Positions 12,318-24,944 of a DNA stretch of 64,000 nt are shown one piece after another. Location of the stretch: positions 23,995,890 to 24,059,889 of the forward strand of contig NW_024044348.1 of the NCBI RefSeq assembly GCF_014851395.1. Reading direction: 5' to 3'. A model generated the notes under the pieces. It saw only the letters and a list, made by a program, of their open reading frames with translations. It had not been told where the DNA came from and made no database searches. A program made the translations under genes and the position numbers. The stretch comes from Micropterus salmoides (taxonomy: Eukaryota; Chordata; Actinopteri; Centrarchiformes; Centrarchidae). The number at the start of each line of letters is the position of its first letter. Positions within the stretch are counted from its first letter, which is position 1.

Positions 12318-13780
12318 TAGTGTTGAAATACTCGAGACCGGTCCACTTTTTTTAACACGCACACCAAGAAAGTAAATGGTGGAGATAGGAGAAGCTGTGG
12401 CTGTCCGGGAGCGGGAGGATATGTCAACAAAATCTTTGTAATAACATATAGCTATCTAAACTATAAAGAATTAATTTGTCACACAGCATCCAAAAGAAAA
12501 CACACAACAGTCTGTAAATTCTGCAGTGCAACCTTATGGAGACGGCTGGGACCCCGTTATTAACTTTTACTGCCACTTAGAAAGAAAGTAAAAAGAAAGG
12601 TATGCGATGTGTAAGTGACGTTAGCTTACGCATGTATACCGTATGTTTCAGGACACTAATTTCAGTTGCTTGCTATGGTTGCTTGCCAGAGTTAACCACC
12701 TAGCCAGGTGCACAAGCTACCTAATTTAGTTAACATATTGAGGGAAGTAGTTAATGCAATGTTGTGACAGCTTGTTCCTAAGATCCATTTTTGCTTGTGA
12801 TGAGACAGGCCATATACATGTAGCTAATGTGTAAGTTAAGTTACATCACCTTTAGCTACTTGTCAGCTGCATACAGCTCCCACATTAAGGCTAAAATTAG
12901 ATTTTTTTTTTTTTTTTTTTACATTTACCGTATTAAAGCCGCTCTCCAGTGTATTTTGACATTTCTATGATCTTTCATACTTTTCTGAGTCATTTCCTTA
13001 CAATGTTGATTACCCACATAGTTTGACAAATATTTTTTGACAAATAGCTTTATTTTGTGCTCAAAGTTGCAAAAGTTGCTTAGTTGTTAAAACGGGGTTG
13101 TGACGTCATTCTCCAAGCTTGCGCAGGATCACTGTCATGCCTCGTTACAAAACTGTCTTGTCTAACTGAACTTACAGTAGGTATGTCTCTCTGTGTCTGA
13201 TTGTTGGTTTGTCTTTCTAGTTTAGTTAGCTAAGTTAACTAAGTTGTAGGTAGCCAGGTGTAGTTAGCTAGCATAGTTATTGCAGAAAGCTAGCTAACAG
13301 AGGGTCTTAATTTTATTTTTTAGTTTCCTCCTCCTTGGTTTAGTGTGCTGTTCATTTTCATTATGGCATTTGTGCATGCGGTGTTGGACAGCTGACAGAA
13401 AATGCGTCACACTTTGACATGCCACCATCTTATACAACTTTACAGTCTGCAACATGCATGTCGTTTTAGCAATGTTTTTACCAATGTCCGACTATTAACC
13501 ACACTCCCAGTCTCTGTTTGAGAAAGAACATTCACCAAAAACGTCAGTTAAAACTGGCAGGAGGGGGGCTTTAATTATCAATTTCGAATGATGCCATTTT
13601 TTATTGTGATAACATTTTTGGCCATATCGCCCAGCTCTAGTGTTAAGTGAATGGTAAACATGGAAAAGGAATGTTGAATAAATATGCTTAAGTTGATTTC
13701 AGCTCGTAGTGTCTTGTCTCTGTCTCGATAAACTCGGTCTTGACTTGGTCTCGGTTTGGGCGGTCTTGACTACAACACTA
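12318..13780. mobile_element. hAT-like element, about 1.5 kb, degraded, with nested repeat
   Basis: The left end is TAGTGTTGAAATACTCGAGA; the right end on the opposite strand is TAGTGTTGTAGTCAAGACCG. The first eight bases are an exact inverted repeat. The flanking 8-mers GTAGATAC (12310-12317) and GTAAATAG (13781-13788) agree at 6 of 8. The interior has a T19 run (12902-12920). Near 13560-13640 it has the end of another common fish element, whose opposite strand reads GCTGGGCGATATGGCC, so a second insertion seems nested. No transposase frame survives. Confidence 0.6.
12902..12920. repeat. poly-T tract, 19 bases
   Basis: Uninterrupted T19. Confidence 0.9.
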
Positions 13781-14074
13781 GTAAATAGTAGACAAGCTTA
13801 AACTTACTTAACACAGTTTAAAGGACAAATTCAGGTGGAAAGTTAGTCCTATAACATTCAAAGAAAGCTACGGTTTATTAGAATTTGGGTTTTATTTTTG
13901 TCTGTATCTGTAATGATGACACTGTGCTCTACAAAGGATTGCTTAAATCTCTGAAGGCACCCCCAGGTAAGTTAATTTATTTGTAAGAGAAACTGAAATG
14001 AAAAGTAAAACTATGACGCAAACTGTCAGTCAATATATAACAGTTTCCAGACCAACCTCCTGGTTAAACTTTAT

Positions 14075-14877
14075 GAGATCATATTATGCTAATTTTCATG
14101 TTCAAAATCTTGTTTAGGGGATTATCAGAACAGGTTTACATGGTTTCATTGTCAAAAAACACCATATTTTTGTCATACTGCACATTGCTGCAGCTCCTCT
14201 CATCACCTCGTGTTGAACGCTTCGTTTTAGATATGGAGTGATAAATCCTACCTCTACAAGATCTTTGTTGGGAGTTGCACATGTGCAGTTCCTAGTTAAG
14301 GACTACTAGCCAATCAGAAGCAGAGAAGGGCGTGTCGTGAGAAGCCTATAAACACAGCTTCAGTTCAGCTGTACATGTTCCCCTTACCAGGTTAGCAACA
14401 TGGACTGGAGCAACAGTTTAAGAGTGGTGAGTTATTAATCTGTAACAAATGTATCTTTCATCTAAGTTTTAACTGAGCTCTGTCTCTACATCACAGTAAA
14501 ATCCTTATGTCCATTGACTGCCTGGAGGGTAGCTAGTGTTTGGAAGGGAGAGAAGAGGCAGCAAGCTGACATCTTGTCGCTGTGTGATGCAGCTCAGTGT
14601 GTTTTTCCACCGGTGTTTTTGAGGGCATGTTGGACTAGTCGCTAGGCGAGCATTATGACAAGCATTTTGCTGTGACGTCACAGAGAACAAAAAGGAAAAG
14701 GCTGGACTACAATTTTTTTTTTCAGGCAGTTCAGAGCAGTGTTTTCTGTGGGAGATGGGAACTCCCTTTGGAGTGGACTTAAGGCTTTTTCAATTTGCAG
14801 ACCTATTACATGCACAAAAAAAGGTAAGGTATCAGTCAATAAAGGAGTGGAAAAAGCCAAAAGCATAATATGGCCTC
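14075..14877. mobile_element. MITE with GAGRYCATATTATGC ends
   Basis: The left end GAGATCATATTATGC (14075-14089) is repeated inverted at the right end, GAGGCCATATTATGC on the minus strand ending at 14877, 13 of 15 identical. Flanks are TTTAT on the left and TTTAA on the right, which may be a TTTA-type target duplication. The interior has blocks I remember from a very common fish MITE (CACATTGCTGCAGCTCCTCT; TAAGGACTACTAGCCAATCA; GTGTTTTCTGTGGGAGATGG). No ORF longer than about 60 codons belongs to it; the minus-strand ORFs at 14505-14866 are chance. Confidence 0.72.
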
Positions 14878-15316
14878 TTTAACCTACTGTAGCAGAGCAT
14901 ACAGCTTTCCTGTCCAGTGAAGGATGATTACAAACAGTGCTGAAGCACTGACTCTTTGTTTTACCTCCAAATAAGGTGGACACTAATCTAGTTAAACTGT
15001 TGGCTTGTCCACACCATGAACCATAGTTATCCTTTAACTTCAGTGTACTGACACCAAACTTAAGTTAAACAACTTTACACTCTTATACCATTATGATAAT
15101 ACACTGAATATTGGGAATTGTGTCTTCATCATGTAACCATTCAAGCAACTGTGCAATCATATTGCACAACAATGTACTGTTGTAGAATCAGACTGGACTT
15201 CAACATATTCTGGCTAAGGCCTTTATTGGTCTTTATTGGCCTCAATTTCTATATCAAGTAAAATATAACAGAATCAGATAGATGGTCACTGAATGTCTCC
15301 TGCCAACACTAAAGCA

Positions 15317-15358
15317 ATGATGATGATGATGATCATGACGACGATGATGATGATGATC
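15317..15358. repeat. imperfect (GAT)n microsatellite
   Basis: GAT/GAC triplet run interrupted at CATGACGACG. Confidence 0.9.
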
Positions 15359-17033
15359 CATGCATGAAAATGACCCAACATCCAATACCATACCACACAC
15401 ACTAATATGTATTCATCAGGAAAAAGACAGCAATGATTAGAGGCCTAATGGGCATGTGTGATGAAGCGTTTCAGGGTGTATGTGTATGAGCAGTCAGGCA
15501 TGGTTCAGACTTGAACAAAATAATTATGTGCTTGATACTGATGAATCAAAACGACTGACACACAAAAAGCCGCACGCACACATGTTTTTTTCTGCTGTAC
15601 ACCCGTGTTTTTCCTCACTACTACCTGAAAGTTGACAGTTTACCCTACAACACATTTTTCACAACCTCTGGCAGTTAGCAATTAAGTTGGCAGACAGAAA
15701 ACACACAGTCAACATTCATAAAATCACACACAACCAGAAGCTCGTGCGCACACTTACACAAATAACAAAGGCACACACACAAAGAGAAGCATAACCACAG
15801 CATTTTGCCGACAGGCTGCCACTACAAAGTATACTGTATTGATTGTGCTGCTTCTATTTAGAACTTAACAGAATGACAACAGACACACAACCAACCAGCA
15901 TTACTTATTGGCTGTTGACTTTTGTATGAAACGTAAAGAGAAAAAAAAAAGGTCTACAGAAAGATGAGCCTTATTCATCTTAATTCATGCTTATTTGTTC
16001 TCTTTAAAAATCTTGTTATCTTCCTAAATCTCTCTGCACTTACTCTCTAACTGACCACAAAAAGCACATATAAACATATTTTTTTCTGGGCAACTTACAC
16101 TTGGGATTCTAAGTGCTGTGTTTAATCATCTGTCTCGTTCCCTGTATACAGAAATTAAATCATGATTAAAGATCAATGTTCAAGTGGGAATACATGTGTC
16201 TTCTATTTAAGGAAGATGTGCTTGTAAAGGAGGCTAACAAAACACAAGTTTAGGGCCTTTAAGCAAGAGACGATTGCTGATCATCAGGCTCAGTTGAGGT
16301 CACTGAGATGCAAATGCTAATAAAGTCATTTGAATATTATGGCTTATTCCTAGACAGTAGATGGACCTAGTTAGAGAATATATTTTAAGATTACATTTAT
16401 TGTTATTGTTTATTTTATTGAAGTCTTTAGCTTTTAAGGCAGCTCAATTCAATTTGGGATGAGCATCTGTCTGCAACTGCCTGAATGACATAACATCTTT
16501 TGATATAGAGTAATATTGAGGTACAGAATTAAACTGTTCAAAGTGGTAAACATAGCCAACAAGTCCGAATCTGATCTGTGCTCCACATTATCAAGAAAAT
16601 CTATAGGAACAGGGCAAAATCCTTTTTTTATAAAAGCTTATTTTTAAAACCTAGTGGTGAAAGCTAATGAGAGCATATACGTAGCCGCGACATAGGACAT
16701 ATCAGGTTATCACTGGAAACGTATGGATATTAATATTACAAGAAATACACAATAATAGTAAAATCTACAAGTACACAAAAAAGCACATCGCTGTTAAGCT
16801 GAAACCTCTTGCTTTGTTTATTATTACTATTTATTCATTAATTAGCAAGGTCTAAATCTTATACTTTGTTGTTCTAAGTCTACATAAAAATATGAGTCGC
16901 TGATTACCGCTCCCTTTCCAAGAATGCAGAAGAAGCTATGATGGCTGACACTGTCAGCTCTTGTGCTAAATAATACGCTTAGGCCTCCATTTGTCCAAAT
17001 TTCACTTCTGTTCTTACTTCTAATAAACCAGAC

Positions 17034-17075
17034 GACTACTACTACTACTACCTCTTCTTCTTCTTCCTTCTTCTT
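17034..17075. repeat. (ACT)n followed by (CTT)n
   Basis: Two adjacent trinucleotide runs. Confidence 0.9.
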
Positions 17076-18093
17076 TGTATATATTCAGTGACAAACACGC
17101 TCTGTAGAGCAGTTTGTCTGTTTGGGCTACTGTAGAAACATGGCGGCGTAACAGTTAGATAAGCTGTGTGACAATCAGGATGCTTCACTAGCTAGTAGAA
17201 ATAATATGTATATATCTTTTTCTGGATAGGTATTTGGTGTTCCTCCAGTTGAGATCTCAACGCTTCATACCTTCGGCCATGTGTTAAATGGTGAGTAATA
17301 TACAAATGTTTTTATTTTATTTGCATGATGTAGCAACGACCAGCACTAGCATGCTATATGTAGCTGGTAGTCAACATCGACTGCACTGTCATTCTGTGGG
17401 AAACACTGGACATGTTTAAACTTGATTGTCAAGACTTTCAAAAGATCCTGGGTATTTTCTTGCTGCAATCTTTAGTAAAAACTAATGCAGTCTAATACAG
17501 TCCTGTAATTAATCCTGCTGTCATGAAGGTTATAAGTTGCAGTATTTGTTGTCACAGACCACAAATTCTACTAATTATGCCTGTAGTTTTGGTTTAAAAT
17601 TAATGCAGTATTTTGGTTATGTTTGGTAATGAAGGTACTAAAGGAATGTTGTGTGTATGATGACATTTTTAAGGACTCTCAACTCCATGACTTGTTTGGC
17701 GGAAATGCATACTCAAGTACCTCAATGAGGACCTGGAAAAATGAGCGAGAGAATACACTGTGAGTATAATTATTAGGGTTCAGTACTTTTGAGATTGACG
17801 TCACCTCTACAATACTATTAATGCCACCATCGATCTCCTTACAGTGCAGTGTCATGCTTATTTTAGCCACTTTCACAGTTAACTTTGTACATACTGTTGA
17901 TAGTCTTTACTGTTCTTTTTTGTATGCAGTGTTTTCATCAATCTTATCACTTCAGTATTTTCACAAAGCAAGCTAGCTTAGCTATTCAGCAAGCCTGTTG
18001 GCTACTAAAATGAAGAAAAGCAGTGTGGCTTATGAGGAGTGCTGTCAGCTGTATGGAGTTTTGCTCAGTCTCTGTGTTTAAGTTCTCACTCAA

Positions 18094-18189
18094 ACTGATG
18101 CTGAGAAAAGGGCAAAATGGGCAGATAACATTAGGAAGGAAACATTCACCATCACCAGTCAGTCCAGGGTATGTAGCAGGTATTTTGGA
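18094..18189 (+). pseudogene. THAP-type zinc-finger remnant
   Basis: The plus-strand frame reads TDAEKRAKWADNIRKETFTI then TSQSRVCSRYFG, without stops over 32 codons. This matches the central part of THAP DNA-binding domains (the conserved W, then FTI...SRVCSRHF). THAP domains occur in P-element-like transposases and in host genes derived from them. The preceding Cys pair and the C-terminal C-x2-H ... P of a full THAP domain are not found in frame, and stops lie on both sides, so this is a fragment. The surrounding 17.1-18.9 kb probably belongs to the same decayed element, but I could not define ends. Confidence 0.5.
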
Positions 18190-19550
18190 TACATGAGAAC
18201 AGCCGAGAACAGACACCTGTCGGGGGCTCATGCAGCCTGTTGTTACTCTACACTTGTGTGGTTTATCAGTGAAGTGTGTGGATTTGCAGACTGAAGTCTG
18301 TGTTAGTGACAAGACACATATATCTGCTTTATGCTTGTCTCCTATAGAATGCCTGTATCATCACAACGTTATTATAATTAATTTTAGTAGCTAGCTAAGC
18401 TAGCTGACTGCCTAAACTAGCTCACTTTCTAAAAACAGTGAGGTGATTAGGAATTGGAATGATCAAAACACTATTAAATATGTGCAAAGCTAACTATGAA
18501 AAGTGGCCAAATGAGTATAAAACAGCACTGTCAGGAGATCGGCTGTGAAGTTAACAGTACTGTAGTAGAGCTGTCAGGAAATCAGCTGACGTGCGGTTTA
18601 TGAAACAGTGGATGTCACACTGCATTGTGAAAGTAGAACGCTCTTTGTCAGGAAAGAAAAAAAAAACGATTAGCTTCAGTTCAAAATGGAGCTTTTGTTG
18701 ACCAAAAGGCACTATGTGAGGCCATGGAGAGGGGTGGGGACTCTTAATGGTAAATAATTATTTTCTAAAACCCATACTGATTTTCCATTATATCCTTCAT
18801 ACACATGACCGTGAAGTTGGCATTAAATTTAATTCAAAGTGAAATTATCTGAATAATCTGAAATTCGGTTTGAATTACTTTTTGATGAATTGTCCAGCCC
18901 TAAAAGTAATAGATTACAACTCTGTGTTTCTCTGCAAAATGTTAAAATTTGTCACCAAATATACCCAAGCAAAGTCTGAGAAAATATTAGATTAACTAAT
19001 GACAGAATTGTTAGTTGCTGATATTCCATTTAATAGACGCTGTCAAATTCATAAACATTCACTGACAGATCCCGTGTAGTTACATAAAATATAGTGAACT
19101 TTTTATACAAAACATTAACGAGTATTGCTTTGGTACTGGCTACATTTCCTAATGACAAGCTTTTCACATGTCAAAGTTTATAAATGCTAATGTAGACTGT
19201 TGGTATATTGTGCAACTGCATGGCTATGGAAAATCTTAAATGGGTAAAAGTGATTAAAAAAACCAACAACACAGGACTTGAGTAACTGGAGACTGTTAAT
19301 TTATTAAAAAAACTCCAAAACAGGAGCAAAACATTTTTATCATAAACTTATAATAGCAATCTGTTCACTTCACACAAGACCTGGTACCCTTTTGCTGCTA
19401 AGGTAAATAAAGGCCCAGGCCACAATTTTAAGAATCAGTTATCAGTTAATGCAGATACTCAGTGTGATGTTTTCAGTGCATAATAGGCTTAAAGTGTGTT
19501 TTTTTTTTATTTCCTCTCATATGACTTTTTTGTGACTGTACGTTCTGCAG

Positions 19551-19854
19551 GCAGAAGACAAAGACCTGAACCAAGGTGCCATTGACGAGACCATGGTGGG
19601 AATATGTTAAATGCCACTGATAGACCAGAAGACATTGGGATTGTCCTGGAAGGCCAGGTGGTACTGCATGATATGGGCATGATATGGACAACATTGCCTT
19701 AGCTGCTCCCATGTTTTTTCACTTAATGTATGCCTTGAACCTCAACTACCCTCCTGAACTTAAGTACTCTTTCGACGTGCTCCAGAAAGTTGTGATGGAG
19801 CTGGGCAGCAACACACTGTCAAAGAAAGCCCAGGGACTCAAAAACAAACTATAA
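19551..19854 (+). pseudogene. broken 3'-terminal exon of a fish multicopy gene family
   Basis: After a pyrimidine-rich stretch and CTGCAG acceptor (19549-19550), plus-strand fragments read RPEDIGIVLEGQVVLHDMG and then, in another frame, DMDNIALAAPMFFHLMYALN, LNYPPELKYSFDVLQKVVME and LGSNTLSKKAQGLKNKL, ending in TAA at 19852-19854. I recognise this as the C-terminal end of uncharacterised teleost proteins (often labelled SAM-domain-like), which close with a pattern like YPxxLKYTFExxQKxxxxLG...KVQxLKNKL. The function is unknown. The frame is broken by a perfect 11-bp tandem duplication (19666-19676 and 19677-19687). A TAA at about 19608 and another frame change lie further upstream. It is likely a retro- or transposon-borne pseudogene in the csmd1 intron, on the opposite strand to csmd1. 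Confidence 0.55.
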
Positions 19855-20799
19855 GTGAGCCGTTGCCATTTTAGGCAACCTGGATACAACAGTTTCCCTT
19901 TCTTCTTGGAACATGGACCAATGCTGCTTTTTTTATTGGACTTCTGCAACTCACGCTGCCTTTATGTATGCATTTGTTTACTGCAAGTGTAGTGTATTTG
20001 TTTCAGCAGATTATTTCTCTCAGGGCCATGTGTGGCAAAATGTCTCTCTTTCATATTATGTCAGCTTTGTCAGATGTGTCAGAGCTCCCAACAGTTTCCC
20101 CTATATTAAAATGTGGAGGTGATTTTTTTTTTTTGCACATTCGTAACTGAAAATATAGTAGTGGTGGGAAAGCAATTACTCCTTAATTTTATTACTCTTT
20201 AATTCCAGAACCCTTGCAGTTAAAGGAGCACAATAACTTTACAAGCACTGGATTTAAATTTACCAAAGTGTATGATTTCATTACATTTGTCTTTTTTGTT
20301 GTTGTAAAGAAGTTGTAAATGTAGTTGATGTATTGCGCATTTTTTTACATAATTTTGCAAGATATTTCTGCATTAATCTGGCAGTGTAAAATTCCCTACT
20401 GATGCTGGTTAGATGTCATTTAGAAGGTGTTTTAATGACCAACAGTGTTGCCTCAGGTTGTAGCAGAATGTTTACAATGCACTCTTGATAACTTGGCTAC
20501 CAAGTGTCAATGTAAGGAAAAAGGTGCTTTGTTCTAATGTGAGAATGGTTTGTATATATATGCATTTATTTGTGTATACATTGCATGGAACTGATTGAAT
20601 TATTGTTAGTAACTCTATTTTATTACAATACAGTTTCAAAAGAAATGTTTTTGTGCATGCCTTATTTGTTCTGAAAATGTTACAGGAGTAAAACTGTAGG
20701 TAAGATTAAAAAGAAATCAGCATGCAGAAATACTTTTAGCATGTAGAATTTATACACAAAGTTTGCAGAATCTTTATCAGACTAATTTCAGCAGGTTAG

Positions 20800-21114
20800 G
20801 TTAATTTAACAGAACAACATTGCATATACTTTACATCAAAATCTCATTTAATAAGTGATAATTGAATACACTAAACATTAAAGGGAAATGTTAAATTAAC
20901 ACAAACAAATGATGTTGGGTCTTTACAGAATAATTTAATAAATTTAACATTAACAAATAACTTTGAATGAACATAATCAAATCATGTTGGTTTTACATAT
21001 AAGAATTCAGTATACTAAATTGAAATGAATAATTTCGACTAAAAATAAATATATGTGCAACCGATGTACATATTGTTTTTATGTAAGTTTAACAGACTTT
21101 TTTTTCAGTGTATA
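20800..21114. repeat. probable MITE end with TTTTTTCAGTGTA terminus
   Basis: AT-rich stretch ending in AAGTTTAACAGACTTTTTTT then TCAGTGTA. The reverse, TACACTGAAAAAA..., followed by TTAAACTTACAT, is a terminus I remember from abundant fish DNA elements. The other end was not located. Confidence 0.35.
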
Positions 21115-21483
21115 GCAGCCTTTCTCTCTTCTTTAAGTGGTGGAATAAAAAGGATTACATTTAAAGGTGAAATCAGGAATGCAAAACAAGTGTCCAATAT
21201 ATGAGTATTCTATACAAGGCACTGATGTCTGAGTAATGTGGATGGATCGGACTTAATTTTATCCTCTGTGTCATTCATTTACATTCTATTTTATTATTTT
21301 TCTTTTCTATTCTACTCCAGTCTAGTATAGTCTATAACTGTCTTTATCCTCTTGTTTGTCTTTGTCCTTGTCTCTCCCACTGTGTATGTAGATGGTGGCA
21401 TTCTGCAAATGCCAGCAGCTGTAGTTGCTGATAATCTGTCATTATAGCACATTCTTAAAGTGCTCTCAAACCTCAAGCATTTT

Positions 21484-21485
<2 letters not shown>

Positions 21486-21514
<29 letters not shown>
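21486..21514. repeat. (CA)n microsatellite
   Basis: About 14 CA units. Confidence 0.97.
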
Positions 21515-21517
<3 letters not shown>

Positions 21518-21964
21518 GCGCGAGCAGTACACAAAACAGATAAAAGACAATCCATCTTGTGAATATATTATACTCTATTGTATGCTATTCTATTTTAAAC
21601 ACCAACATACACACACACTCCCTCCCTTTTATTTTTTTTCTCTCTCCTCAATTATATCTCACTATTTCTCCATCCTACTCCCTCAGAGGCTCAGGGGTTT
21701 GTAGACTCCATTTTCATCCATCTTTAAAGAAAACTTCAATGTCACATGTCAAGTACCTGCTTGGACATTCAGTCTTTTCTCCTTTTCTCTCTTTCTGGTG
21801 CCTGCTTTCTAATCGTCAAGTAGCTAGCTGAATATTCAGGCCCATTTTTTCTCCTCTATACTTTTCCTCTGTAGTTTTCAATGAGCTCAGTGCTATCTTG
21901 CATTCTTTTTTGCTCTTCCCTCTCTTCCGACTCTCACCGTCTTCAAATTTAACATTTTAGACAA

Positions 21965-22200
21965 ATCAAAGTGAAGGGAGGAAAAAAGATGATAAAAGGA
22001 GAAAGTGGTTGGGAAGAGAGCAGTGCAGAGCAGAGTGAACGGGGAGAAAGGTGAGGAGAGAGGAGTAGAGAATAAAGAACAGAGATGTTGGGAAAAAATG
22101 AGAGGCAAGCAGAGGATAAGGGGAGAGGGATGGGAAATAGTGTCCCGCAATGAGTGCAGAAGCTGGGAAAGGGGAGAGGAAGTGGAGAAAAGATATGTGA
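21965..22200. repeat. purine-rich (GA) tract, about 235 bp
   Basis: The plus strand is almost all A and G with irregular GGAGAG/GAAAGG words, so it gives open frames on the minus strand with no real protein content. Low-complexity sequence. Confidence 0.8.
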
Positions 22201-23156
22201 CGAGACATGGAGACAAGATAATACCACAAAATAAACTGTAGCTAGAGACTTGAGATGCTGTACCGCAGGTATATCAATTATGAACGTCTGCACAGAAATG
22301 ACTGAACAACAAAGTTGCCATCACAAAATTGGGGAGGTGTGGTGACCATGAGCTCAGCAATGGAAACAGAATTCAGTCAGTATGCAGGAAAACAAAAGGC
22401 ATGCCTAAAACAACAGCTCTTCAACATATTCAACACTGGACCACATAAGAGAAAATTTTTGTATGTAGTGTCATAGCTTTTAGTCTGGCTTACAAAGTCA
22501 TGCTCTCTATTTTACGTTTCCTGTCACTCTGCATTTCTTTATTTTCTATTTACCACAGGAAGGCTCTGTATGCAATAACATCAGAGTCGTGCAGTTACAC
22601 AAACTCACACCTGGGATCTCTGGCTAATAAAAACAAATAAAGTAAAGTAATCTTCAAATAAATAACACATATTTAATATCCATCTTGTGGACAGTTTGCC
22701 TCTCTTGGCAAAGATCTGCAATAGACATAGAATAGATAATTCACAGATGTGTGTCCATTCTCTTTCAGAGGCAAATTCATCTCATAATATCCTCATCACT
22801 ATGTTGATATCTTAGCTATTTTAAATTGCAACCAGTATCAGCTTTTCAAGGCCAATGCTATGCTATGTTCAAGTTGGCAATACTAATAAAAAAACTATAA
22901 TAAAAAAGTTGAAAACACAGACAGAGATTGGTGAAAAAACAGGCAAACCAATGCCATGTTGACTAACACAAAAATCGAATTGTCTCAAAGGTCACGTATT
23001 GGCATGTTACACACTACATTAGACAATGCAATGTGATGTAAGAAAATTGAAGGTATAGATGGTTTATTTCCCCCCACGTCAGATTATAATGTTTTTTTTC
23101 TTAATCATAATGCCTGGTGAAATAACAAGAAAATAAAATAATGAAAATGAGCTCAC

Positions 23157-23278
23157 CTTCCCAGAGTCCATTGCAGTGATGACCCACACACAGTGTGCGT
23201 TGTTCTCATATTGAACAGGGTAGTTAGGAGAAGTTATGACACCTTTGGGCCCCCTTAGATTGCTTCCACAGGTCCGAG
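23157..23278 (-). CDS. csmd1: csmd1 exon, N-terminal part of third CUB domain
   Basis: 122-nt exon: 2 nt completing a Thr codon, then 40 codons, ending in phase 0. It reads RTCGSNLRGPKGVITSPNYP then VQYENNAHCVWVITAMDSGK. This is the start of a CUB domain: first Cys (TCGSNL), the SPNYP signature that CUB domains share, and the second Cys with aromatic neighbour (HCVW). The donor is GTGAGC (comp. 23151-23156) and the acceptor is CTGTAG (comp. 23279-23284). It joins upstream to exon 28253-28377 (PICR-T-RTCGSN) and downstream to exon 535-638. The closest protein I know is CSMD1 (near-identical RTCGSNLRGP and ITSPNYPVQYE). The upstream in-frame Met at about 23328 lies in intron and is not a start. 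Confidence 0.95.
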
Positions 23279-24944
23279 CTACAGAGGAAGACAGCAATAG
23301 AGAGAGAAACAGACCGACACAGAGTTTCAAATAAGATTTATGGGGTAATCAAAATTACGCATGCAGATTGCAAATGGCTTTTTAACTTAAAAAGTGAAAA
23401 GTCAGAGAGAAAGATAGCGTGGCAGCAACAACAGAAAATGCAAATTATTGTAGATCATAGGGTTCAATGTAACGAAAACTGAAACTGTGGTTTATAGACA
23501 CTGAATTTGGGCATTTTGGTGGACCTACATATAGTTATCTGTGTGTCATATTTTTGTGGGATATTTAAAACTGTCACTGCAACATTTAGTAAGATTAGGT
23601 AACATTTTTGTATGCTTTCATTAAGTCCTACAATGAAATCAATCATATTCCCCTTCCTCGTCTTCGTTTCACAGATACATTCCACAAACATCAACTGCTG
23701 GTGAGATTAAACTGATTACTTACTCATTCTGATTCTACTAACCCACCTTGCTACTTACTTCTAATCCATTGCCAGAGTTCCAACAGTCTCAATTTTGATA
23801 AACACGCTGAGTGATTCACATCAATCACTCAAATGCAAAAAAAACATTGCCCTCTTTGACTCACTTGTGGGCCTTCACAATTTTTCAAGTGTATCATTAT
23901 TTTTATCAAAAGGAAATGATGTGGTGTTTTTTAATTTACATTTTTGACTTCCCCTATCTAAAACACTGAAAATGAAGGTGAATGCTGCACTTGATATGCC
24001 CAATATAACTGACCATTGTAAAACAGCGTGCACACAAAACAGCAGTATTAAAGCAGGGTCAAAACATTGAATCAGAACATTCAGCAGCTCTGCAAAATCT
24101 GATATACATTCACAATGGATAGCAAAAGACTAAAAATAAGAAAATATACGACATAAGATAAGACAAACATGATATTTGTAGCTGAAATACAGCAAAGGTT
24201 TGTGTCATTTTTTACTAAACTAATGTGCATGCTATTAAACTGGCAATATTAGCAGCATTAATCTAAAAAGCACAGTTAAGGTGGATAAGAATTTGGTAAT
24301 TGGAGGCATTCTTACATGAACTAAAGTACAATTTTTGATCCGTCGGTGGTCCATGGATAGCTGTTAGGATATTTCACTAAGGATCAACACACTGACCAGC
24401 TGGCATGGCTAAAAATGCTTTCAATACGACATAACTATTTTTAGAAATAGGTATGTTCCAAGTAAAGATGTTTTTAAAACATTTACCCCCAAACTCTCCT
24501 CCTCTGCTGCTAGAACTTTCAGTATCTTTGCTCCCTTTAATCAACAGCAATTTTCAAAATATTATTCCTAGTGCTCTATTTTACCCATATTGATTTTGTC
24601 CTGTGTGATACTCAAAGTAATATTTCTTGCCTTCAGTACCTCATAAAGTCACCCATGTGTTATTGCCTTAAAGGGATATTTGGCAAAAAAAAAAAAGTAG
24701 TGTCAAAAGTCCCCTTAAAATCCCCTCTCTTGAGCACAGTAATATTACAGGGCTTACTGTTTTAGTCAAAAACACTGTAGAGAAAGTTTTACCTGATCAT
24801 ATATTTGCCCTTTATCTATCATAATGATTTAGCTAGACAGATCACTCCCATTGGATGAACGGAAGGCCATCGGCAAAAACAAAGAGGCAAAAGCAAAATG
24901 ATATAAGAAGAATATAAGAATAATACAGAATAATAGTGGCGGTC

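Larger units (their letters stand above)
639..23156 (-). other. csmd1: csmd1 intron, about 22.5 kb, repeat-filled
   Basis: Single intron inside the third CUB domain (donor GTGAGC at comp. 23151-23156, acceptor CTAG at comp. 639-641). Identified contents are listed separately: a fish repeat at 925-1385, hAT-like elements at 7263-8384 and 12318-13780, a MITE at 14075-14877, a THAP remnant near 18.1 kb and a broken gene end at 19551-19854. In the stretches 1440-2850, 2882-7260, 8760-12300, 14880-16980 and 21115-23150 I see AT-rich sequence, microsatellites and purine tracts but no supportable gene. The small ORFs there have no recognisable domain. Confidence 0.85.

Noticed and set aside
23079..23330. 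Start of a secreted protein with signal peptide (MKLCVGLFLSLLLSS)
   Set aside because: The hydrophobic start is intron sequence before the CTGTAG acceptor. Only 23157-23278 is exon.
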